DNA of 6,498 bases, from assembly GCA_946478645.1 (NCBI GenBank), contig CAMLCW010000290.1, positions 1-6,498 on the forward strand, given 5' to 3'. Numbering within the stretch: position 1 is the stretch's first letter; every line of letters starts with the position of its first letter. This DNA comes from an uncultured Variovorax sp. (GTDB lineage: Bacteria; Pseudomonadota; Gammaproteobacteria; Burkholderiales; Burkholderiaceae). Made by a program: the position numbers and the translations under genes. This document shows, one piece after another, positions 1 through 5,158 of the stretch. The notes under the pieces are model-generated. The model worked only from the letters and a program-made list of their open reading frames with translations. It made no database searches and was not told the DNA's origin.

Positions 1-509
1 ACGGCGGCGTGCAGCTCGGCGACACGATCACCGACGGTGCTTCGCTGCAGTTCACAGGACTGCCGTTCTTCGCGCCCGAGTTGTTCATGACCGTGATCCT
101 CAAGAACCCGTTGCGCACCAAGCAGCTGCAGCAGGGCCTAGCCCAGCTCGGCGAGGAAGGCGCGATCCAGGTCTTTCGTCCCGAGATCGGCGGACCGATG
201 CTGCTGGGCGCCGTCGGCCAGCTGCAGTTCGAAGTGGTGCAGCACCGCCTGAAGGCCGAGTACGACGCCGACGTGCGGCTCGAAGGCTGCCAATACACCG
301 GCGCGCGCTGGATCACGGCCGACACGCCGGCCGAGCTGCGCGAGTTCGTCAACGCCTATCCGCAGCGCATGGCGAAGGACGCGGCGGACACGCTGGCCTT
401 TTTGTGCACCTCGCCGTACGACGTGCGGCTGGCGCAGGAGCGCTTTCCGAAGATCCACTTCCATCCGCTGCGGGAGCACGCGGGGTTGGCGCTGCAGAGC
501 GCGGGGTAA
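1..509 (+). CDS. prfC: Peptide chain release factor 3 (RF3), C-terminal part
   Basis: This is the 3' end of the gene for the translational GTPase RF3, which removes RF1/RF2 from the ribosome after termination. The reading frame is already open at base 3 and ends with TAA at 507-509, so about 169 C-terminal residues are present. The GTPase domain lies outside the window. Recognition rests on RF3 C-terminal wording: FTGLPFFAPELF, LAQLGEEGAIQVFRP, GAVGQLQFEVVQHRL, and RLAQERFPKIHFHPLREH close to the end, all in the order seen in E. coli PrfC. The GTG at base 9 is an internal valine and not a start. The end looks normal and the frame is intact. The next gene is on the opposite strand and converges on it. 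Confidence 0.95.
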   Translation, partial: GGVQLGDTITDGASLQFTGLPFFAPELFMTVILKNPLRTKQLQQGLAQLGEEGAIQVFRPEIGGPMLLGAVGQLQFEVVQHRLKAEYDADVRLEGCQYTGARWITADTPAELREFVNAYPQRMAKDAADTLAFLCTSPYDVRLAQERFPKIHFHPLREHAGLALQSAG

Positions 510-534
510 GCGGGAGCGGGAGCGGACTTCCGGA

Positions 535-569
535 CGCAGAGGACGCGAAGGTTTCGCAGAGGACGCGAA
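535..569. repeat. Two tandem copies of a 15-base intergenic repeat
   Basis: CGCAGAGGACGCGAA occurs at 535-549 and again, identically, at 555-569, giving a 20-base period with a 5-base spacer. The unit can fold two competing ways: GCGAA (545-549) with TTCGC (553-557) around a 3-base loop, or TTTCGC (552-557) with GCGAAA (565-570) around a 7-base loop. It lies in the 100-base gap between the convergent ends of prfC and the ABC operon. It could act as a bidirectional terminator or be a dispersed intergenic element. There is no clear T-tract on either side, so terminator function is inference. Confidence 0.6.
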
Positions 570-609
570 AGGAAGTCAAAAGGAGGATGGAGCGTACGGC
601 GATCCGCTT

Positions 610-1413
610 TCAGCTGCCGGTCGAGGCGTAGCGGCGCAGCCCGACGCGCCATGCGCCGAACGCCGCCGCGAGGAACACGAAGCCCGCGAGCGGCGAGACC
701 CAGCCCAGCCAATGAGGTGCGCCGAGCGGATCGGGCTTGCCGAGGATCGCGAGCACCGGGTAGTACGCCACGCAGGCCAGCGGCACGATGAAGGTCAGCA
801 CACGGCGGAACCACTGCGCATAGAGCGCGAGCGGGTACTGCGCGGCCTGCACGCCGCCGTAGGTCAGCACGTTGGCGAGCTCCAGGCTCTCGACGGTCCA
901 GAACGACAGCGTGCCCTGCAGCACGAGGATGCCGAGGAACAGCGCGATGCCGCCGGCCAGCGCGAACAGCGCCACGGCCACAGCTTCGGGCGTCCAGACC
1001 ATGCCAGTCTGCGCGGCGCCGAAGCCCAGCACCAGCACGCCCTGCAACAGGCGCCCGAGGCGGCTGATGCGAACGTCGTGGCCCATCAGCTGCAGCGCCA
1101 GCGGCCGTGGGCGCAGCAGCAATCGGTCGAAGGTGCCGGTGCGCAGGAACTCCGTGCCCAGCACGTCGAAGCCGCGCCCGAGCGCATCGGCCACCGCGAA
1201 CATGCAGTTGACGAGGCCATAGAACACGGCCACTTCGCCGAGCGTCCAGCCCTGTACGTCGCCGAAGCGGTGGAACAGTGCCCAGACCGCGATCACCTCG
1301 ATGCCGGTCGCGAGGAACTGCCCCAGCGTGAGCAGCAGCGCCGAAACCGGATAGCGCGCCTGCCCGGCGAGCGAGGCCCGCACGAGGCGCAGGCACAGCG
1401 CGAGCGATCCCAT
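610..1413 (-). CDS. ABC-2 type transporter permease, COG3694 type
   Basis: This is a 267-residue integral inner-membrane protein, the second permease of a three-gene ABC system. It has about six hydrophobic stretches, including residues around 23-48, 142-170 and 235-258. Family wording includes TFDRLLLRPRPLALQ near residue 93, NVLTYGGVQAAQYPLALYAQWFRRVLTF in two adjoining blocks, and IVPLACVAYYPVLAILGK, as in the COG3694 / ABC2_membrane_6 permeases. The start chosen is ATG at 1413 (MGSLALCLRLV), four bases after the stop of the upstream permease. The frame stays open further upstream, but only across that neighbouring gene. A purine-rich GAGG sits just before the start at short spacing. The gene is probably co-transcribed and translationally coupled with the two genes before it. 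The substrate of this family is not established, and nothing here identifies one. Confidence 0.88.
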   Translation of the reverse strand: MGSLALCLRLVRASLAGQARYPVSALLLTLGQFLATGIEVIAVWALFHRFGDVQGWTLGEVAVFYGLVNCMFAVADALGRGFDVLGTEFLRTGTFDRLLLRPRPLALQLMGHDVRISRLGRLLQGVLVLGFGAAQTGMVWTPEAVAVALFALAGGIALFLGILVLQGTLSFWTVESLELANVLTYGGVQAAQYPLALYAQWFRRVLTFIVPLACVAYYPVLAILGKPDPLGAPHWLGWVSPLAGFVFLAAAFGAWRVGLRRYASTGS

Positions 1414-1417
1414 CGCC

Positions 1418-2254
1418 TCAGCCGCCCTGCACTTCGAGGTTGCGCATCGTGCGCTGCATCGCCCGATGCCCCAGCGCGACCAACGCGGCGATCCAGAAGC
1501 ACTGCAGGCCGAGCGCGGCCAACGCCTGGGGCCCGTGCAACAGGCCGAAATACAGCCGCGCCGGAATGTCGACCACGCCTGCGAACGGCTGCAGCAGCAG
1601 CGCCAATTGCCACGCTTCGGGCAGCAGCGCGAGCGGCAGCAGGTTGCCCGAAAACACGATGACCACCGGCGCCGCGAGCGCATTGATGCCGCGCTCGTTG
1701 AGCGCCGCGGCGGCCGCGATGTTGAGCAGCATCACCATCGACGTCGACAGCAGCAGCGCCAGCATCGCCGAGGCGAGGAACGCGGCCGCGGCGGCCAGGC
1801 TCGCGGGCGGCTGCCAGGCCCAGTCGCCGAAGCCGGCCAGCGGCAGCGCGACGGCTGCGAAGGCGGCCATCAGCGCGACGCGCGGCAGCACGCGCGCCGC
1901 GATCCAGCCCGCGCTGCGCGCGAACCACAGCGCATAGGCATCGACCGGGCGCAGCCGGTCGTAGGCCACCGCGCCGGTGCGCACCGCCTGCGCCACTTCG
2001 GGATCGCCGAGCCACGGCAGCAGCGCGAGCAGACCCTGCGCGAGCCAGGTGTAGGTCACGGCTTGGGCCAGCGACATCGGCATGCCGGACGCCGCCGCGC
2101 CGCCATAGAACGCCGCGAGCACCATCACCTTGATGCCGCCCCACCAGCACTGCGTCGCAAAGCCCGCGAGCGCCGCCGTGCGGTACTGCAGCATTTGCAG
2201 GAAGCGCGATGTGAATGCGGCGACGTAGGGGCGCGCGCGGGTTGGCAGGTTCAC
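1418..2254 (-). CDS. ABC-2 type transporter permease, COG4587 type
   Basis: This is a 278-residue membrane protein, the first permease of the operon. It starts with GTG at 2254 (MNLPTRARPYVAAF), whose GTG overlaps the TGA of the ATPase gene as GTGA. That overlap and a GGAG at 2265-2268 (10 bases upstream) support this start over longer in-frame options, which would run through the ATPase gene. The N-terminal pattern (short basic leader, Gln/Tyr-Arg before the first span, then a Trp-rich span WWGGIKVMVLAAFYGG, then SLAQAVTYTWLAQ) is typical of COG4587 proteins. Several strongly hydrophobic Ala/Leu-rich segments follow, the last near the C-terminus before the basic tail HRAMQRTMRNLEVQGG. It presumably forms a heterodimeric channel with the COG3694-type partner. 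The substrate is unknown. Confidence 0.88.
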   Translation of the reverse strand: MNLPTRARPYVAAFTSRFLQMLQYRTAALAGFATQCWWGGIKVMVLAAFYGGAAASGMPMSLAQAVTYTWLAQGLLALLPWLGDPEVAQAVRTGAVAYDRLRPVDAYALWFARSAGWIAARVLPRVALMAAFAAVALPLAGFGDWAWQPPASLAAAAAFLASAMLALLLSTSMVMLLNIAAAAALNERGINALAAPVVIVFSGNLLPLALLPEAWQLALLLQPFAGVVDIPARLYFGLLHGPQALAALGLQCFWIAALVALGHRAMQRTMRNLEVQGG

Positions 2255-3246
2255 GCTTCGGCCGCTCCGTGCAGGGCATAGAAGCGCGCGATCACGGCCT
2301 CGATCGGCAGGCCCTCGAGGCGGATGTCCTCGACGGCATGCGCGCTGGCGATGCGCGCGATGAGCGCGGGCGCGGCGGTCTGCCTGGGATCGAAGTCGAG
2401 CACCAGCGTCTGGCCGTCGCGCGAGCGCACGGTGGCGCCATCGACGTGCGCGGGCAGCGTGGCGTCCTGTGCGAAGTCGACCACCAGCCGGCGCTCTGCC
2501 ATCACCTGCGCGCGCAGCGCCTCCACCGGGCTGTCGGCCAGCACGCGGCCATGGCCGATCACGATCACGCGGCGTGCGAGCGCCTCGATGTCGTGCATGT
2601 CGTGCGTGGTCAGCAACACGGTGGTGCCGCGCTCGCGGTTGGCGCGCCGGACGAAGTCGCGCACCGCGAGCTTCGAGGGCGCGTCGAGGCCGATGGTCGG
2701 CTCGTCGAGGAACAGGATTTCGGGCTCGTGCAGCAGCGCCGCCGCGATCTCCGCGCGCATGCGCTGGCCGAGCGACAACTGGCGCACCGGCTGGTCGAGC
2801 ACGCGCTCGAGCTGCAGCAGCGCGACCAGTTCGTCGCGCGTGCGGCGGTAGCGATCGGGCGCCACGCGATAGATGTCGCGCAGCAGGTCGAAGCCGTCGC
2901 CCACGGGCAGGTCCCACCAGAGCTGGGTGCGCTGGCCGAACACCACGCCGATCTTCGCCACGTGGCGCTCGCGGTCGGCGAAAGGATCGCGCCCGTCGAC
3001 CGCCACGCGACCGCCGTCGGGCCGCAGGATGCCCGAGAGGATCTTGATCGTGGTCGACTTGCCCGCACCATTCGGCCCGATGAAGCCGAGCAGCTCGCCG
3101 CGCTCGAGCGAGAAAGATACATCCGAGAGCGCCTCGACCGTGCGGTGCCGGCGTTGCACGAGCCCGCGCAGCGCGCCCATCACGCCCGGATCGCGCTCGG
3201 AAATGCGGTAGGTCTTGCGGAGCTGGTCGACGACGATGTGTGACAT
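2251..3246 (-). CDS. ABC transporter ATP-binding protein, COG4586 type
   Basis: This is a 331-residue cytoplasmic ATPase that should power the two permeases encoded after it. All nucleotide-binding elements are present: Walker A GPNGAGKST at 57-65, Q-loop Gln105 within VVFGQRTQLWWDLP, signature LSLGQRMRAE from 157, Walker B EILFLDEPTIGLD with Asp181-Glu182, and H-loop His215 in LLTTHD. The LSLGQ signature (Gly-Gln in place of the usual Gly-Gly-Gln) and the QLWWDLP stretch after the Q-loop are typical of the COG4586 group. About 100 residues follow the nucleotide domain and form a C-terminal extension. The start is ATG at 3246 (MSHIVVDQLRKTYRI), the only sensible start at the domain edge. I see no convincing Shine-Dalgarno sequence before it. 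The gene is divergent from the phosphatase gene across a 75-base gap that should hold its promoter. Direction of transport and substrate are not inferable. Confidence 0.93.
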   Translation of the reverse strand: MSHIVVDQLRKTYRISERDPGVMGALRGLVQRRHRTVEALSDVSFSLERGELLGFIGPNGAGKSTTIKILSGILRPDGGRVAVDGRDPFADRERHVAKIGVVFGQRTQLWWDLPVGDGFDLLRDIYRVAPDRYRRTRDELVALLQLERVLDQPVRQLSLGQRMRAEIAAALLHEPEILFLDEPTIGLDAPSKLAVRDFVRRANRERGTTVLLTTHDMHDIEALARRVIVIGHGRVLADSPVEALRAQVMAERRLVVDFAQDATLPAHVDGATVRSRDGQTLVLDFDPRQTAAPALIARIASAHAVEDIRLEGLPIEAVIARFYALHGAAEA

Positions 3247-3290
3247 GGGAGATGGCGCGGCGGGGGCGGGATGCTACACGAAAGCGCCGC

Positions 3291-3309
3291 TACGATCGGG
3301 GCTTCCCCG
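3291..3309 (+). promoter_or_regulatory. Possible -10 box and small leader hairpin before the HAD phosphatase gene
   Basis: TACGAT at 3291-3296 resembles a -10 element (TAnnnT). CGGGG-CTT-CCCCG at 3297-3309 can fold into a five-pair hairpin around the expected transcription start. No -35 match is visible 17 bases upstream. The feature lies in the short gap shared with the divergent ABC operon. Support is weak. Confidence 0.25.
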
Positions 3310-3321
3310 CGACCCCTCATC

Positions 3322-4185
3322 ATGCAAGCGCCGCCTCCCCTGCCCCCCTCGCCGCACCATCTTCTTCCGCTCGGCCAGTGGCCCGCCGCCGCGCGCGCCC
3401 AGCTCGTCGGCGTGTTCACCGACATCGACGACACGCTGACCACCGACGGCGCCATCACGCCCGACGCACTGCAGGCGCTGGCGGACCTCAAGGCCGCGGG
3501 CCTGCACGTGGTCGCCATCACCGGCCGCCCCGTGGGCTGGAGCGAGCCCTTCGTCTCGGCCTGGCCCGTGGATTCGATCGTGGCCGAGAACGGCGCGGTG
3601 GCCCTGCTGCCGCTGGCGGACGGCAAGCTGCAGAAGCGCTACCAGCAGGACGCGGCCACGCGCGCCGCGAATTTCAAGCGCATGCAGGCCGTGCTCGCAC
3701 GCATCGAGCGCGAGATCCCCGGCGCGCGACGCGCCACCGATTCGGCCGGCCGCGAGACCGACATCGCCATCGACCACAGCGAGTTCGTGCAGCTCGGCGA
3801 GGACACCATCGCGCAGGTGGTGGCCCTGATGCGCAGCGAAGGCATGCATGCCACGGTGAGCAGCATCCACATCAACGGCTGGTACGGCGACAACGACAAG
3901 CTCGAGGGCGCGCGCTGGATCACGCGCGAACTCTGGGGCCGCACGCTCGACGACGAGATCGACCGCTGGGCCTATGTGGGCGACTCGACCAACGACCAGT
4001 TGATGTTCCGCAGCTTCGCGCACAGCATCGGCGTGGCGAACGTGGCGCGCTTCGTGCCGCAGCTGGAGCATCTGCCGCGGTATGTGACCGCGGGGGAGCG
4101 CGGGGCGGGGTTTGCGGAGGCGGTGCGGGCGGTGCTGGCCGCCGCGCGGCTCAAGCCCGAAGTTGAGCACCAACGAGGTACATGA
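3322..4185 (+). CDS. HAD-superfamily phosphatase, subfamily IIB (Cof-like)
   Basis: This 287-residue cytosolic protein carries the full Mg-dependent HAD phosphatase set. Motif I is FTDIDDTLT with Asp34 (nucleophile) and Asp36. Motif II is Thr67 in AITGRP, motif III Lys193 in NDKLEGARW, and motif IV GDSTND with Asp221 and Asp225. The spacing between motifs II and III fits the large IIB cap domain. The substrate is not predictable; sugar phosphates are common for this group. The start chosen is ATG at 3322 (MQAPPPLPP), which gives a short proline-rich leader. An ATG at 3271 is in frame, but would run into the gap shared with the divergent ABC operon. The stop TGA (4183-4185) overlaps the next ATG as ATGA. 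Codons 194-233 are present a second time, decayed, at 4711-4831. This copy has every motif intact and is presumed to be the functional one. Confidence 0.88.
   Translation: MQAPPPLPPSPHHLLPLGQWPAAARAQLVGVFTDIDDTLTTDGAITPDALQALADLKAAGLHVVAITGRPVGWSEPFVSAWPVDSIVAENGAVALLPLADGKLQKRYQQDAATRAANFKRMQAVLARIEREIPGARRATDSAGRETDIAIDHSEFVQLGEDTIAQVVALMRSEGMHATVSSIHINGWYGDNDKLEGARWITRELWGRTLDDEIDRWAYVGDSTNDQLMFRSFAHSIGVANVARFVPQLEHLPRYVTAGERGAGFAEAVRAVLAAARLKPEVEHQRGT
3864..4020 (+). repeat. Source copy of a direct repeat within the HAD phosphatase gene
   Basis: This internal part of the phosphatase gene recurs at 4679-4831. From 3900 to 4020 it aligns without gaps to 4711-4831 (offset 811), with 113 of 121 bases identical. 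The first 42 aligned bases are identical. A further 16-base exact match (3864-3879 with 4679-4694) precedes it, separated by a block in which the second copy lacks TGGT and differs at several bases. The repeat codes for the motif III to motif IV region. Confidence 0.9.
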
Positions 4186-4364
4186 ACATGGGACGCTTCG
4201 ACCTATTGCACTGGGCCATCGTATTGTTGGTCGTGGTCCTGATCTTTGCCACTCGAACGCGTAACGGTCGAGTGGCAAGGAGAAGCGATAGCTGGCGCAA
4301 AGACAATCGAGGTCCGTTCATGGCACCCCGGCGCTTTGCCGCTGCGCAGTCTGCTTATCGTTGA
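4182..4364 (+). CDS. Small TatA-like single-span membrane ORF, possibly a remnant
   Basis: This is a 60-codon ORF whose first ATG overlaps the phosphatase stop as ATGA. A second ATG at 4188 lies 9 bases after a GAGG (4175-4178) and may be the better start. From there it reads MGRFDLLHWAIVLLVVVLIF, one strong membrane span. It resembles the N-terminus of betaproteobacterial TatA, the pore-forming subunit of twin-arginine translocation (Met-Gly, His-Trp, then a Val/Leu-rich span ending in Phe-x-Thr). The Phe-Gly hinge of TatA is Phe-Ala here. The amphipathic helix that should follow is replaced by an arginine-rich tail (TRTRNGRVARR), and from base 4246 the ASCH gene is read in another frame. 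It could be a truncated tatA-type gene whose 3' part was replaced, a genuine small coupled membrane protein, or a chance ORF. Expression cannot be judged from sequence alone. Confidence 0.4.
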   Translation: MNMGRFDLLHWAIVLLVVVLIFATRTRNGRVARRSDSWRKDNRGPFMAPRRFAAAQSAYR

Positions 4365-4623
4365 GAACAAGCGCTTCCTCAGTGACGACGTCCCGGAAGA
4401 CCAGGAAGGCCTTGCGGTGGCCATTGTCGATGTCTTGGAGATCCACCCGTGGCGTCCCGATGAAGTCGAGGCAGCGTGCTCCAGCGGTTGGGAAGCCGGC
4501 TACCTCGCATGCTCGCTTGGCAACATCAGGCCCCTGACTGGGAAGCAATCAGTACCAGCTCGGCGCAAGCTGTATGAGGTTCACTGGGACGCCGGTAACG
4601 TAAGAGCCCGAACCGCGCTCTGA
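4246..4623 (+). CDS. ASCH-domain (PUA-like fold) protein
   Basis: This is a 125-residue soluble protein. ASCH domains have a PUA-like beta-barrel thought to bind RNA or nucleotides; some small members act as amidohydrolases on modified nucleosides. The fold's signature is visible early as GAKTIEVRSW (residues 17-26). A SLLIVEN strand (35-41) follows, then GLAVAIVDVLEIHPW (55-69), a helical block around 71-90, and a closing strand RKLYEVHW (107-114). The frame opens just after a TGA at 4240-4242. The only usable start before the domain is TTG at 4246, with no clear ribosome-binding site, so initiation may depend on coupling to the upstream ORF. The N-terminus may also have been lost or fused. 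The gene overlaps the TatA-like ORF by 119 bases in a different frame. Base composition is lower in G+C than the neighbouring core genes. The specific substrate is unknown. Confidence 0.65.
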   Translation: MPLERVTVEWQGEAIAGAKTIEVRSWHPGALPLRSLLIVENKRFLSDDVPEDQEGLAVAIVDVLEIHPWRPDEVEAACSSGWEAGYLACSLGNIRPLTGKQSVPARRKLYEVHWDAGNVRARTAL

Positions 4624-4678
4624 ATGAAGGCGTTCTTGAATGGCTGATCCGGGCAAACGCATTCGTTCATCGGTCGCT

Positions 4679-4831
4679 CATCCACATCAACGGCACGGCG
4701 AAGATGACGAGCTCGAGGGCGCGCGCTGGATCACGCGCGAACTCTGGGGCCGAACGCTCAAGGACGAGACCGAGCGCTGGGCCGACGTGGGCGACTCGAC
4801 CAACGACCAGCTGATGTTCCGCAGCTTCGCG
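4679..4831 (+). pseudogene. Decayed partial copy of the HAD phosphatase gene
   Basis: Bases 4711-4831 align gaplessly with 3900-4020 of the phosphatase gene, 113 of 121 identical, and reproduce codons 194-233 including motif IV GDSTND. Bases 4679-4694 match 3864-3879 exactly. Between the two blocks this copy has lost four bases (TGGT), which shifts the frame, plus several substitutions. The motif I nucleophile and the cap are absent, so it cannot be a phosphatase. The eight differences in the long block fall in six codons: two synonymous (CGC to CGA, TTG to CTG) and four amino-acid changes (D to K, I to T, D to E, Y to D). The two homologous ends look abrupt. The fragment continues in frame through 4832-4882 into brnT, so an ORF from 4640 would encode a 172-residue chimera. 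I treat that as an accident of decay. Confidence 0.85.
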
Positions 4832-4847
4832 GGCGGTACTACAGCGC

Positions 4848-4876
4848 TTGCCAGGACATGTTTTCGTAGCTACATT
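4848..4876 (+). promoter_or_regulatory. Predicted sigma70-type promoter of brnTA
   Basis: TTGCCA (4848-4853, five of six consensus bases) is followed after exactly 17 bases by TACATT (4871-4876, four of six). The predicted transcription start, about 6-8 bases after the -10 box, falls at 4882-4884, on or beside the brnT GTG codon. The promoter begins 17 bases after the end of the phosphatase-like fragment and belongs to the toxin-antitoxin unit. Confidence 0.6.
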
Positions 4877-4880
4877 AACA
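4859..4880. promoter_or_regulatory. Inverted repeat over the brnTA promoter, candidate BrnA operator
   Basis: The 22-base site reads TGTT-N3-GTAGCTAC-N3-AACA and is exactly symmetrical about 4869/4870, so 16 of 22 positions obey the dyad. It covers the promoter spacer and the whole -10 box and ends two bases before the brnT start. BrnA antitoxins are DNA-binding repressors of their own operon through a ribbon-helix-helix domain, so this is the natural place for BrnA or a BrnT-BrnA complex to bind. The link to BrnA is inference. Confidence 0.55.
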
Positions 4881-4882
4881 AG

Positions 4883-5158
4883 GTGAGAATCACCTATGAC
4901 AAGGCCAAGCGCGAGGTCACGCTGAACGAGCGAGGCTTGGACTTCAATGACACCAAGCACGTCTTCGCAGGGCTGACTTTCGAAGCACTCGATCAACGCA
5001 GAGACTACGGCGAGAAGCGAATCATCTGCTTCGGCCTGCTCAAGGATCGACTTGTCGTGGTGGGCTACACGCCGCGTGGCGCGGGTCGCCATGTCTTCAG
5101 CATGAGGAAAGCAAATGACCGCGAGCAAGCACGCATCGGCCCCATCCTTGGGCTCTGA
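4883..5158 (+). CDS. brnT: BrnT family toxin (type II toxin-antitoxin)
   Basis: This 91-residue protein is of the BrnT/DUF497 family, RelE-like ribonucleases that block translation by cutting RNA and are held inactive by BrnA. Family features in order are the N-terminal strand and helix RITYDKAKREVTL, the block ERGLDFNDTKHVFAG (16-30), the strand-loop region around RRDYGEKRIICFGLL (39-53), the strand RLVVVGYTPRG (56-66), and the C-terminal RHVFSMRKANDREQAR (69-84). The usual His-Gly before the Asp-Phe is Arg-Gly here. The start chosen is GTG at 4883, where family homology begins and which gives a normal family length. The frame is open further upstream, but only through the phosphatase fragment. 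No Shine-Dalgarno sequence precedes the GTG, and the predicted transcription start coincides with it, so translation may be leaderless. It overlaps brnA by 44 bases, a normal brnTA arrangement. Confidence 0.88.
   Translation: MRITYDKAKREVTLNERGLDFNDTKHVFAGLTFEALDQRRDYGEKRIICFGLLKDRLVVVGYTPRGAGRHVFSMRKANDREQARIGPILGL
5104..5108 (+). promoter_or_regulatory. Strong ribosome-binding site for brnA, inside brnT
   Basis: GAGGA lies six bases before ATG at 5115 and favours that start over the in-frame ATG at 5160, which has no comparable site. Its strength, set against the absence of any site before brnT, would give more antitoxin than toxin from one transcript. Confidence 0.7.

Noticed and set aside
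712..1662. Long + strand ORF of 316 codons opposite the permease genes
   Set aside because: It is rich in Arg, Gln, His and Ala with no domain pattern, as expected for the antisense of a high-GC membrane gene. The opposite strand has clear permease sequence.
2255..2917. N-terminal extension of the COG4587-type permease to give 499 residues
   Set aside because: The extra part is the ATPase gene read in another frame and is Arg/Ala-rich. The GTG at 2254 with the GTGA overlap fits the family start.
2215..3243. 342-codon + strand ORF opposite the ABC ATPase
   Set aside because: It is a shadow of a gene with intact Walker A, signature and Walker B motifs. Its translation is low-complexity and His/Arg-rich.
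3240..4166. 308-codon + strand ORF overlapping the phosphatase in another frame
   Set aside because: It is Arg/Gly-rich shadow translation. The phosphatase frame contains all four HAD motifs.
4624..4700. Possible further phosphatase homology upstream of the 16-base match
   Set aside because: A frame reading LIRANAFVHRSLIHING shares only scattered residues with LMRSEGMHATVSSIHING. That is too little to extend the duplicated segment with confidence.
4667..5128. Minus-strand ORF of 153 codons opposite brnT
   Set aside because: It has no recognisable domain. The similarity between its C-terminal part and the minus-strand ORF opposite the phosphatase simply reflects the duplicated segment read backwards.
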